From contig NW_006917093.1 of assembly GCF_000516985.1 (NCBI RefSeq), positions 5,365,013 to 5,429,012 of the forward strand: a DNA stretch of 64,000 bases, given 5' to 3'. Shown one piece after another: positions 24,101 to 35,975 of the stretch (position 1 is the first letter of the stretch; every line of letters begins with the position of its first letter). Source of the DNA: Pestalotiopsis fici W106-1 (taxonomy: Eukaryota > Ascomycota > Sordariomycetes > Amphisphaeriales > Sporocadaceae). The notes beneath the pieces were generated by a model. The model saw only the letters and a program-made list of their open reading frames with translations, did not search any database and was not told the origin of the DNA. The translations under genes were made by a program, and so were the position numbers.

Positions 24101-25957
24101 TAGCTATAAGGAAATTCGAATAATTCGAAATTAATTCGATTTCCTCGAAATCCGTGGTTTCGTTGGATTTCGTATCCGAATTCGGTTCCGGGTAATTTAA
24201 ACCGATTATACGGGCTTTTTTTATTACTTTTAGTGGATTTATAGCTAAATATGCTATATTAGGCTTTAATTTATTAGCTAGGTGCAGGAAAAATCTACGT
24301 TTTTTTTTAATTTAACGTAGCAAAAGGCTTATTTTTAGAATTATATAATTTATTCCCGTTTATAATACCGCCTTTTTAGTAATGCAATTAGCCGGATATA
24401 ATATTTAGCGGAAATTCCGGTATATAAAGCACGTTTAATAATATTATTTTACGTATTTTCCGGTTAATTTCGAAAAAAAGCGTAATATTTCCAATTCTTT
24501 TTAGAAATATTTTTCCACCACTTATAATAATCGGTAAAAAATCCGATTTTATAGTAAAATTATCGAATAAGTGCTTATTATTCGATATATATTTTAAAAA
24601 ACTAATATCGTATAACTACTAATCCCTAGGAACGGAGGTTAATTTTTTTTTCGATTTATTCGAAATATTCGAAAAAGCATAAAACGATTCGTCTTCGTCC
24701 GAATCTTTATTACGGGGTAAATTTCCCCGTTTTTTAGATTTCTAGTTTATAGTAAATATAGTCGAATTTAAGTTATTCGATTTATTCGAATTATTCGAAT
24801 TATTCGATTTTTTCGATTTATTCGATTTATTCGAATTCTTCTTATTTCCGCTTTAGGTTCCCCGTTAATTCTAATTAAATCGGGGAAACCGGGATTTCTT
24901 ATTATCCGTATAATAAAAATTTCCTATAGCCGTATTAGGGTCCCGTCGGTTCTCATCTAATATATCCGTAATTAACCCTTTAAGGATAAGTGGATTTAAA
25001 GACCGTAAAGCACTGCATTAACGGTCAGCCCATATAGGGTAAGCTAACTAGAGGGCTATAATAAAAATCGTCTTTTAATCGATATTATCGATTTTAGCCT
25101 TAACGCTTAAAAGCTTTAAAATATATCCTTTAAAAATAAATATAAACTCGTTTAACAAATTATAATTCTCGAATTTAATCGTATAAAATTCGAAATATAA
25201 TTATTAACGTAATACGGATCCGGTGCTTTAATAAGCTGATTATAAAATCGATAAGGCTTTATATAAATTTATTTTATCAAATATTAAATTTAACGGTTTT
25301 ATTATTAAATTCTAACGAATTAAAAATAATACCTAGCCTTTTTAAATATCGGTTATACCGTTATATATATCGGTAGTTTTAAAAAACCGATCGATTTTTA
25401 GCAGTTTAAAATATAACTATAACGTAGATTTCCACGTATTTTAGTTTCCGGATCCGGAGAATTTCTATTTCTCCGGCATTTAGCATCCGGTAATAATACA
25501 AATAAAATTATCTATTTTGCCGAACTTTTGCCGTTATAACGGTATAATTATCGTTAAAAATTATAAAAAAATCGTTAAAAAAATAAAATTAAAAGAATTT
25601 AATTCTTTTTATTTTATCGATAAAGTGTATAAAGGGATTTAGGTGCTATAATATAATATAATAAGTGCTATAAAGTGCTATAATAAATCGGCTATTATAA
25701 TAAGAATTAATTATAAGTGATTTTATAGCCGTTATATAGCTATAACGGGTAAAATTACTATAATTAGCCATTTAATTATAATTTTCGATATAGTTACGGC
25801 TTATATAAGCTTATATATAGGCTTATAAAAAATCGGCTATTATAACGGAATTCTAAAGTTTACGTTAAATTAATTCGTTTAGGAAAACGGCTATAATTTT
25901 CGATATAAAGTCCGGTTCCTAATATAATCGATATTATACCGGACCGGGCTTATAACT

Positions 25958-26584
25958 TATTTTAAAATATAATTAGTAGATTATAAATTTAGGCACAGGG
26001 AAGCGTTTATATAATTCGTAAAATTAGGCCGTAAAGGGTAGTTATAAGGCTATATAACTAATTTATTAAAACTTAAAAAAGAATAATTAATTACAAAAAA
26101 TAATTATTTTTTATACCTATAAAATTAACTAATAAAAATATTTTAAAATATATTACTAATAAATTAGATTTATAATTAAATTAATTAATAATAAGGTTAA
26201 TTTATAATTAAAGAAACCATCGAAATCTATGGATTTTTATAGTATGGGTTACCCTGTAACCCAGGGCCACTATAGCCAGGTGCACTGGCCATATTTAGTG
26301 GGGCTGGATCTAATAGAATATTCCACTGGATTCCAGTGGGTTCCAGTGGCCATAATGGCCACAACAGTCAATTATAATGACTTATTGACTATACAGCACT
26401 GTGAATAGTGGCTGTAAGTGGTGCTGTACTGACTGTAAATCAGTATAGGGTAAGTTCCACTGATTTCCTATATATCGTTATTTAACGATATCTCGATGGG
26501 TTTTATAGCTGTTATAACGATATAATATGCGTTATAAAGCTAATTTTATGCATTATACGATGCTGTATTAACATCCGTGCAATA
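25958..26584. repeat. Right LTR of Copia element 2
   Basis: 627 bp, aligns end to end with 20543-21171; it begins TATTTTAAAA where the left copy has TGTTTTAAGG. The palindrome of the left copy is decayed here (AATAGAATATTCCACTGG). Confidence 0.88.
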
Positions 26585-28990
26585 GTTTGCTTTAAAAAAC
26601 ACATAAACGGCTGCGAAAATAGTTAAAAAATACCGATTATCGTCGAATAAAGCCGGAAATATATAGCAAAAAAAATATAAAAATACGCGAAAAATTTTAT
26701 AATATAATTTGCTTTAAAAATAAATTATTAACGCCGGAAACGACCGGAAAAAGCCGAATATAATCGAAAAAAGTTATAAATTTTTATTAGTTTTTTAGTA
26801 ATTTTAATTAATATATAATTATAAAATATTGCTTAAGTTAAAATTACCGGTTATATAAGGTTAGAAAGTGCCGAAAAGCGCTTAAAAATCCTTTTTTTTA
26901 AAAGCCTTTTTCGAGCTGCGCTTAATAAAATTTTTCGGGTAAATTAGCGGCCGGAAATCGTCGAAAAATTATTTTTATATATTTATTAAAGCGGTAAAAA
27001 TATTGCTTTTTTTAATTATTATAATAATAATTATTATAAGCTTTATTTCCGATTTTTTTATAACCGTATAAAATTAAAAAAAGCCGTTACGCTTTATATA
27101 ACGCTTGCAAATTTCCGATTTAGCTAAAAAAACGCTAAAAATAATTATTAAACCGGCTTCGATATTAATAATATTAACGTTATTACCTTTTTTATAATTA
27201 ATATTATTCGCTATTTTTCGGGATCGAAAACGGTTAAAAACGGTTAAAAATTTATTTTAAATTAAAGTTTAGCTAAATATCGATATTAATACGATTATTA
27301 TTAAGACGAGTTTAAAATATATTTTAAGGCAAGATTTTATTTTAACGCTACCGTAAATTACCGTTAGTATATTTCCGGTAATTTTCGATATTTTCCGGGA
27401 TCGGCAAATTTATTATATATTTAAAATTTGCTAATTATTTTAATAAATTTAAATATATTATTAAAAATTTTAAAAAGGGCGAATACGGTTAAATTATTTT
27501 ATTCGGGGATTTTTAGGCCTTTATAATTATCGTAAAAAATAAAAATAAAATTCTTTTTTATTTCGGCGTTAATCGTAACTTTTCCAACCTTTTCGGCGTT
27601 ATAAAAAAGCGGAAATTGCTTACCGTTTCGTAAATTTTTAATAAATATAATAATAGCGCTTATATCGATAGCTTTAAATTTACGCTTAACCGGGGTCGAA
27701 AAAGCCTTTCCGGTTACGGAAAAGGTTAAAAAAGGCTTTTATACCTTTTCTAACGTTTTAAAATCGTAAATATAAGCTTTCGCGGCTTTAATACGGGATT
27801 CGGTAATTTATTTTTTGGCTTTTTCGCTTTTATAATTTTATTTATAGTTTTTAGCTAAAATTTATATTATTCGGGTTTTTTCGTTCGAAGCCGAGGTTTT
27901 ATTATAAAATTATTTAAGTTTTTTTTAATTTAGGCTTTAATTTTTTTAAAGGCTATAATTAATCGGCGTAAAAAGGCGTCGAAAGCGCCCGAAAAGCGTT
28001 AATTATTATCGAATATAACTAAAATAATCCGGGAATACGGCTAGGAAAAAAATAATAATATACGGAAATTATATAAGGTATCGTTAGCATTAATTTTATA
28101 TTTTTTAATGCCGGAAATAATTAAAAAAAACGTAATAGGAATTTAGGGAATTTAAAGCTATTAATACAAATTAGTTATATTTAATTTATTATTATATATA
28201 GTTTTATTCGACGCTATTTTATTATAAAAAATACAAAAAAATTATAATTAACGTAAAATTAATTCTAAAAGCCGAATATAGCGTTAATATAAATTAATAA
28301 TATTTATAAAATAAAAAAGTTATAATCGTTATAAATATAATAATATTATATAATGCGGCTATTAGCGTTAGGATTGCGCTTAAAGGCGTATATGCGCCTA
28401 AATAGCCGCATTTAATCGCAAAAGTCCTAAAAAAATTGTATTTAGCGTAAAAACGGTTTAAAAATACGATTATTACGATAAATTAGCTGCAAAAGGTATA
28501 CGCGGGTATAAAATAAAGGTTTATAATAATTAGCAATTTACCGGGAAAATAATAATTTAAAAAACCTAAAATTATATAGCTGGGGAACGCGGGAAAATAT
28601 AGAAATAGCTATAATAAATCCGATTTACGCGTAATTACGTAATTAAAATTAGGCCCGATTAAAAATTAAATATTTTAATTAAAGTCGATTATAATAGTTA
28701 CGATAATTTTAGTAATTATATAGGTTTTTCGGCTATATATGGATTTTTAATGGCAAAAGCGATTTTGCATATTTGCGATTTTTTACGGTGCTTTTAAGCT
28801 TAATTATTTTAATATTATTTACGATTTTAGCGTTACCGCGGTTTTTTTATAATTTACGGTATTTTTAAAATTCTGGATCTTGCTATTACTCACAGTATTG
28901 CTATTATTTATAGTGTTTTTTAACACCTGGATCTTGCTATCGGTCGCGGTTTTGCTATTATTAATATTTTTTTTGCGTAAGCAAAAAAAA
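26585..28990. mobile_element. RIP-degraded AT-rich DNA, unclassified repeat remnant
   Basis: Same base composition as 11,600-15,186 and ends abruptly near 28,990, where normal composition returns. Near the end, GGATCTTGCTAT occurs twice (about 28,881 and 28,934), each followed by a TTGCTATTATT segment, which could be the terminal repeats of an element. Protein homology could not be read. Confidence 0.65.
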
Positions 28991-29505
28991 TCTGGCTAAC
29001 AGGGTCAGCTAGTATATAACTATTGGCCAAGCAAGACTGGCATTACATAAAACTCCATGCACACTCAAAAAACATTTAGCTGTTACGCATCTTAAAACTA
29101 TCCTTAATGAATCGTTTTATGGTCAAATTCGAAGCAACGCGCCCTTGCAACAGCCTTATTAAACGTATATCCATGCATATAACATTTTCCAATAAGGTAG
29201 TCATCATTGGTCGTTCTTCCAAATGGCCTGAAGATCAAGGATATACTTCCGCCCAGCAGGACGCGAATAGAATCACCAGGCTATATCTGGCGAGGCCCAA
29301 GGCCAATCAAGCCGGTCTCAGTATCACACAGCTGGCGCTTTGAGCAAAAGTTTTCAACCCCAAGCGGCTACTTTCCCTTTTTTTCCTCGGATACTGGATT
29401 TCCAATCTCGAGGCACGAGGGTCTACGCCATTGACGTCTAGCATAACGGCAGAATGCTTTGAAATTGTCGAATATGTGTTTCTGGTCTTTCAAGGGGGCG
29501 TTATA
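28991..29505. other. Intergenic, about 0.5 kb
   Basis: Normal base composition directly right of the AT-rich island. No gene or repeat recognised. Confidence 0.4.
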
Positions 29506-30363
29506 TTAGTCTTGACGTGCGGTAAGGCTCATGGCAAGAGCCTCCATCCCTTGGAGTAATGGGGTTAAACGATATGTATTGATCCAGCTCGAATCGAACA
29601 GATTGTGAGAGCTGGTATGTCCATGAGAATGAAAGACGTGTGCTGAAGAATCAGTGTAGTCAACCACAATCTCCTTCAGAGTCATGACTGTCGTGAGTAG
29701 CTCCCAGTCTGTAACAGGCGAAGATGTACCAGTAGCGCCGCCAGAAGCGTTGAATTTCACGGAACAGAGATACGATCCTATTATGCTTCGTGTGAGTTCG
29801 ACAGGCCATCGCGCAATCCAGGTGGGATTTGTTCGTAATATGAGATCATGATGCTGGACGGTCGAGAGGAGCTCAGATAAATCCGAACAAGCTTTTTATA
29901 CTTTCTGAGAAGTTCGGATGATCAGACCTTCATGGAGAAGTGTGTAGTCAGTTGGGAGAATAAGAGTGCCAGGATCGCTGTCCAGGTTGGGTAGACCTAG
30001 AATTGCATAGATTATATCATGCATAAATGATGCCTTAAAGCTAGAGGTGAGCCGCACTAGATTGAGAAATGACAGCTGGTCCGTTCTGGGATCCCCCTGG
30101 GAGAATTGATGCATCAGATACACATTCATCAGTCTACATTTTGCTCGATCTCTACGATGCCTTGGTTTCGTGGTCGGAAATAGGCTCCAAAGTTGGTCAT
30201 TATTGCGTATCAGCCTTGTTGAGAGCCCCACGACATTCCAAGACAACTTATGAGCGCTCCGGACGACTATGGAGTGCCTGGCTAAAACAGCTTCTTGCAC
30301 GATCCATCGTCGCCGCCAGTATTTTGAGGTGGAGAATTTAGCCACAGAAGACATGAATTCCAC
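29506..30363 (-). pseudogene. HET-domain protein remnant with an internal stop
   Basis: One minus frame of 286 codons is interrupted only by TAA at 29898-29896. It carries the C-terminal part of a heterokaryon-incompatibility (HET) protein: YWRRRWIVQEAVLAR, then SFMHDIIYAILGLPN and ILPTDYTLLHEGLI, matching the WxxRxWxxQE and KIYALLGL-type blocks of fungal HET proteins. The N-terminal core (ALSYxWG, WIDAxCINQ) is absent upstream, so the copy is truncated as well as stopped. It lies 0.5 kb from the RIP island, where rearrangement is common. RIP leakage is possible, since TAA can arise from CAA. Confidence 0.7.
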
Positions 30364-30911
30364 GGGGACTGGTCGAGGAGCGCTTTGTATGTTAACTTTG
30401 TGTATTGAAACAATTAAACTCCCGCTAATTGAGAAGCAGTAGTCATACTTCCTTTTTCATTCTAAGCCGAATTTAATTAACGGAGTTTGTGCATTTTGAG
30501 ATTTGTGTCGTGATTTTTGGAAAAGAAAATATGGGACTCGTCACCGCTATCAATCTCGTGAAGGGAGTCTCCTTCCCTGTCGGAAGGATGCCCACCGACT
30601 GACAAAGCACTGCCAAACTCGCCGCCACCATCGTCTTTGATCGGATATATAGAAGCCCGATCATTGATATATCACGGCCCAAGATAGGTTTGAGCAAACA
30701 ACGGGTAAATTATAGATGGACCTGTCATTGAGGACTTATTGATACTCAGGGTCTCAAGCATTTGGCTGAGAGGTCGACAATGAGTTTTGACTCCGCAAAA
30801 AGGTCACCGAGGCCAACCTGATTGTGCAAAGGGGTTTGCGCTGAAACCTTCGACATTTTGTCTTGTTGCTACTAACCAAAGTCTATTCAGCAGCTTGTTG
30901 AGATATTCAAC
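30364..30911. other. Intergenic, 0.55 kb
   Basis: Nothing recognised between the HET remnant and the 3' end of the glycosyltransferase gene. Confidence 0.4.
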
Positions 30912-32545
30912 TTATGTTTGCCAAGAAGTCTGTAAAGAGTGTTCGTTAGCCACATATACATTCCAAATAAATCTCCATCAAGCTTGTTGTACGACGACCC
31001 ACCTCCGTTAAGGTGATCAACGCATAAATGTTTATGAAATTGATCATATAGTCAAAGAAGCATCCTATTAGGATGTACAGTACCCGGTCATTAGAGTCCC
31101 ATGCTTTCTGAAAGAAAGCTGCTAAGCGCAAAATCAAATAAATGATGACATGAAATCTGTTTTGTACGTTGTAAGATTCTTTCACGTTCTTTCGGCTGCA
31201 CGCTTACCTCGTGATTGTAGAATCCCTTGCTAGAATGCAGCTCATAACCATAATCCACTCCGTGACGAAGATGAAAGGATCCAACAATGCGTTGGCCATC
31301 TTCCATAGCAGGAGTGGTCGTGACCTAGTTTGTAATGAGCCACGGACAAAATACTTGTTTCAAATGTTGATATGCCTACCACCAGAGATGTGGTAGAGTA
31401 AAGACACAACGCAGAAATGATCTTCTTGAGTTTCTACTCCATCTGAGGGTCTTCGTAAGAAACTTCGCGCGAGGCAACGTTGTCGATGCAATCTCGGCGC
31501 CTGGATCAGTTTGCATTGTGATGAACCAATTATTGGATAGAAGCCACCTAGTGATGAATGTATCATCACCCGAATCGAGAAGATAGCGACCTAACCAAAA
31601 GTCTTGAGTGAACTCCTTTAGAAAAACTTTGTCTCGAAGTATCGACGCGCGATAAGCTGCGGTTCTACCAGAAAGGCATGTCATGGCTGACTGCAAATAG
31701 CTGGTTGCCGCGCAATGAACATTTCTCCTAGCAAGGCGTCGAGCTGCCAAGAAATGCCAAATTGGATCCTTTGTTGATCCCACGGGAAGAGCCTTGTGTT
31801 TCGTTCCAACACCACCAACTCGATTATCCTCAAAGCATGCAAGGACAAGCGGAAGTAGCGCCGAAGGCCAAACAACGTCATCATCGACTAGGACGATGAT
31901 ATCACCATGGGACTGGCTGATTCCATGAGCCAACTGCTTTCGTTTCGACGCCCTAGGCACAGCCAAGACTTGGATCACTGGATCATAAAGCCCGGATGTA
32001 ACACGCTTTGAGCGGACAGAGTCGGCGAGCTGCTGCAGAAAACCAAGAGTATCTTGTGTTGTCACTAAAAGGATTTCTAGCGGGTTGTTATCTAGCCAAC
32101 TCATCAACCCTTGATGCAACAGCAATTCGTCGGTATCGATGGTTGGGACGATAATAGATACAGAGGTTTTGCCATTGAATCGTGGTTTAAGTGCCAAAGG
32201 GGTCGGCGCAAGTCTCTGAGAGGCCCATTGATTCAACCAGCCGGCCAAAACTCTGCGAAGACTGTCGCCAGTCAGTCACGGACCGACAAGTATTCCCCAT
32301 GGTCGCTTAAGGCTTGAGTCTCATCTCGATAGCTGAATCAAAGTCGCATTTGGAACTTACAAGATCATCCAGAGCCAATAAATGGAATACATTTGGAGCA
32401 AGACAATGATAATGCAGGTATACAAGGGGGAAATGAGTTGCGTTTTCAAAATATCTTGAGGAAAACAAACAGGGAATGTCAACCCCGCCGGCTGTGCGAC
32501 GGAAAGGTTTGTATGCCTACCTAGGTACCTAATCAGTACCTGCAC
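30912..32545 (-). CDS. Glycosyltransferase family 2 polysaccharide synthase (fungal GT2/Cps1-like), 5' end uncertain
   Basis: Processive membrane glycosyltransferase making an extracellular polysaccharide. Exons: up to 32545-32361, 32261-31380, 31324-31208, 31156-31003 and 30929-30912. Motifs in order: N-terminal membrane helix (LISPLYTCIIIVLLQMYSIY), VSIIVPTID, the metal-binding DDD in IIVLVDDDVVWP, SGDDTFITRW with the second Asp pair, and the RW of TLRWSRN (QxxRW-type), then C-terminal membrane helices and a terminal exon of only five codons that supplies the conserved ETSW. The intron at 31379-31325 could also start 3 bp earlier. No ATG lies in the open frame before the first helix, so the true start is in an unseen 5' exon or further upstream. 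Homologues affect hyphal growth and surface attachment in other fungi. Confidence 0.83.
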
Positions 32546-32824
32546 ATGGAAACCAGGCTCTGCTTCCGACTTCCCCCCGCTCCTCCCCCGCTTATACCTC
32601 TCTTTAACAATCTCAAACCTTCAGAACTGATGAAAGTTGTTCTTGTTGCCAGCCCTGCGAACTGCCACTCAGCCGACTGCAACGACCATTGAAAGATTAT
32701 TGCAATGATCGGATGATTTAATCACCTCCTCTCTATCGGCCTGTGAAAGAGAACATAATTTTATGACTGCTTCTCGCCGTCAACAACAATCAGCCGACAG
32801 GCTATATCTACACTAGTAGTGAAC

Positions 32825-35029
32825 ATGGTCGAGCTTGATCAGCCATGTCAGATCTGCGCAGGGGTTGATTTATACAGTCTATTCACAGGGCCGAGGTATA
32901 TCCAAGAGCTTGGTACGTTAAAGGACATCAAGTCTAATGCGAGGTGTCCGCTCTGTCGTCTGGTCAAGCATGCCCTCTACGAGAATGCCACCGCGCCTCT
33001 TCGGGGATCACCGTGGTTTCACCCCAAAGAAATAGATGACAGGAAGATGAAATGCGTGCTATTACCCAGACGGCAAGACTACAACGAGGAAACGGGATAT
33101 GGAAATCCCAGGACCGGGGATCTCGTTGCAACACAAATTAAAATCTCGTTGCGCCGCACACCAGACTACTCAGATGAAGATGCCCTATCCATATACGAAG
33201 GATCCGTCAAGGCTGGATTTCAGTTGCTGTCGCCCGGCTCCGTCGACCCTGCGCGCCCTCTCGCCAATGGGTTTCAGGTCACAACCATGCAGCGAAACAT
33301 CGAGTTGCTTTCGCAGTGGCTTTCGACCTGTCGGAATACGCACAATAATACCTGTCAAGGGGGTTCTTTCTCTGCGGTCTTTTCGCCGGCTGGAATTAGC
33401 AAGATTCGACTTATCAATGTACAGAGTCGGACCATTTCAGAGTACAATATTGCAGAAGCCGAGTATGCGGCGCTGAGCTACGTATGGGGGGAGAACAAGG
33501 AGGCCCGCATGAAGCTTGTATCCGAGTTACCTCCCGGGCTTGGTAGCTCTGGGGCCACAGCAGTGTCTTTGCCATCCGAAATTCCTAAAGTCGTGGAGGA
33601 TGCACTGCGCATTTGTTCCGCACTATCAATTGTTCACCTTTGGGTTGATCTGTATTGCATTGACCAAAACGATGCACAGCAAAAGGCAGCCGAAATCAAT
33701 GCCATGGGCTACATATATAACCATGCGCAGATCACCCTGATTGATGGGCACGGCAAGAATTCGTCCGACGCAAACGCAGGGCTCTTGCCGGAGGACATAC
33801 TGAGTAACTTGGGTGGAAATCAGCGAATTGAGACGATTGGTGATAAGTCGTACATCACATCACTACCTGGCACGGGGGATCGTATTCATGAATCGCAGTG
33901 GGCGACAAGGTCATGGACCTATCAATAAGGCGCCTTGTCCAGGCAGGTCGCCATATTCAGCCGTTTCGATGTCTCCTTTATGTGCGCTGCTGGATTCCGG
34001 CGCGAAAGTTTGCATTCGGGAAAGTATGGTCACAATGCTGATTTATCACATCTCGACCTCCGCTCTAGTGGATACCGAGTCCTGTTGTCCAACGATTGGT
34101 TTAAAAAGATAAATTGGGACTTCGGGGAATACGACAATATCCTGAGAGGGTACACTGGCCGCAAGTTGTCGTTCGAATCAGACAAACTAGCGGCAATTTC
34201 AGGATGCTTGAATATTTTGGCACAAAATATGGATCTGCAGTTCGTTTGCGGCCTTCCCACCAAGGACTTTCATTACGCACTACTTTGGAATAATACAGAA
34301 GACCGGGTACGAGATGGATTTCCAAGTTGGTCATGGGCTGGCTGGCATTCGAGACAGCAATATCATACACTTCATCCACATCAGAAAACTTCTGGATGTC
34401 TGGTTCCGGGCAATATGGATGATATATACGAGTATCAAGCTCATGCCTCGTTGGACATTGAACTAGCTGGCACGTTGGTCTGTGGCGTGGAAGATGCACA
34501 TAAGCCCAACAAGTGTAGACAGTGGCTGGCCCCTCTTCAATTGTCCAAAAAGCTTTTCACCGTCGGTATTACATCCGAGATGGCACACTTTTCTGTTGGT
34601 ATCATCGCTTCCGGCATGAATTCGGATTCAGACATCAATACCAACTCATCAGAAGCCATGTCGTGGGATGCAGAAAAGATGTATTCTTTGGGTGAATCTC
34701 TGGCTCTGAGAAATTCGGCTGGTAGCCAATATTTTGAGCCCCAGTCAGCCGGGTACAGACCATGGCCCCCAATTCGAATTGGGCTACCATATGAGCTTCG
34801 CGGATCGACTATTACCTGGCTTTTACGTGACGGTATAGATCTCCTAAACATACTAGATACTGAAATGTTGGAAGGTGACGCAGGTGGTGATCCTTTGCCT
34901 TCGCGTCGTGTCTTCTGCTTGGGTATAGATAGGAGCCAGGGTGGCACCCGCCGGATGTGCACAGTGCACATGACAAGAGAGATGTGGGAGGCGTCTGATC
35001 CTACTATCACCAGGATTGAGCTATCCTAA
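32825..35029 (+). pseudogene. HET-domain (heterokaryon incompatibility) protein with one in-frame TAA
   Basis: A single intronless frame of 735 codons, open from ATG 32825 to the stop at 35027-35029 except for TAA at 33926-33928. A Cys-rich N-terminus (CQICAGVDLY, CPLCRLVKHAL) is followed by the HET core: AEYAALSYVWG, VVEDALRICSAL, LWVDLYCIDQND and RSWTYQ. In HET proteins WTYQ is followed by E; here that codon is TAA and the sequence then continues GALSRQVAIFSRFDVSFMCAAG in the same frame with good family character, including FPSWSWAGW. No GT-AG intron can remove the stop without losing WTYQ. It is a very young null allele, an error, or a readthrough site. HET proteins trigger cell death after fusion of unlike strains. 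Confidence 0.85.
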
Positions 35030-35975
35030 CCTTTTATTTGGCGACTATATGTATGTAACTTGTTGAAAAAAAGCGAAATTTGTTTTCAATTGTTTTTGAT
35101 GCTACGCATTACTACATACGACCACTGCATCCGGATTGTCGGAGAGGCATACTAGTCTACATACGCAGCTTGTATTGCATGTGTTACTTTGCCAAAAGCC
35201 TTTGCGGCGCGGTGTTGAGAGTTTACTTTCTTCGTATCGTCTTTGATACCAGAGTAGAGTAGTAATTCGGGACCGAAACGTGGTTGCAGGCATTGTCAAT
35301 CCAACCTATTCCGACCCCACTTCCCGTACAAGCGACCCAAGAGCAACGTCTTAAGAGACTTTATGTATATGGCTATAATAAGATTGCAGAGGTAGGGTTG
35401 CAGAGATTGAAGGACTTGGGATACATGAGTGTACTAATCCATAAAGTCAGACTGTGCAAGCTATCGCGACGAAATCCGGACGTATCTACTCAGGACGATA
35501 ATAAGAACCTCAACGGTGATACATCACTTGTGCATAGACGCGTAACATCACGGCGGCATTGACGAGAGTGTGTAGGGTGGTCCCTGTGAATATGCAGGTA
35601 CAGAGGAATTCACCCGTATGGACTGACGATGAGCAAGGGTATCTTTGCTGGTAAGACTAGGTATCGTCCTGACACGCCCCCAGAGCCTTGGCTTTTGCTC
35701 TGCATAGGCATACATGTATACATGAGCTTGATAGCTGACAAGGGTTTGATCCCCCCCTGTGGGTTTTGGAAGCATCTGCTCTGGCTTGCATGGCCCAGTT
35801 GGAATGCCAGTACAGGTTTTTAATTTGCACTGGCTTTTACATATTTCAGTCAGAGAGTCTATTCGCAAAGTATTTCCGAGGCTGAGGTAAGAGCCTTCAA
35901 CTTTCTACTCTAGTCAAATAAAATATAGCAGACGGAAGCTTTTGGCGGCATAGTCTGGAACTACAATCTTGTGAC
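35030..35975. other. Intergenic, 0.95 kb
   Basis: Short open frames on both strands have no recognisable family features. The 3' ends of the HET gene and the oxidase gene converge here. Confidence 0.4.

Larger units (their letters stand above)
20543..26584 (-). mobile_element. Ty1/Copia LTR retrotransposon 2, RIP-inactivated
   Basis: LTRs at 20543-21171 (629 bp) and 25958-26584 (627 bp). The minus strand reads, from right to left, an integrase core with RIDNGRKFSP (about 23,695-23,735), then reverse transcriptase with YINNFLIFGPNLRKI (22,110-22,154; YVDD changed to YINN) followed by FEIKDLGPIFYF, then an RNase H motif LLTTEAKFNGLEQATR (about 21,480-21,530). The integrase-RT-RNase H order identifies Copia. 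In-frame TAA codons replace Gln codons, as RIP predicts. No matching 5-bp target duplication is visible at the outer edges (ATTTT on the left, GTTTG on the right). Confidence 0.9.

Noticed and set aside
28880..28990. GGATCTTGCTAT repeats as a CRISPR-like array
   Set aside because: Only two copies, eukaryotic context, at the edge of RIP-degraded repeats; more likely a transposon end.
35284..35868. Overlapping frames of 92 and 106 codons on opposite strands
   Set aside because: No motif, no splice-supported extension, no start context; left as intergenic.
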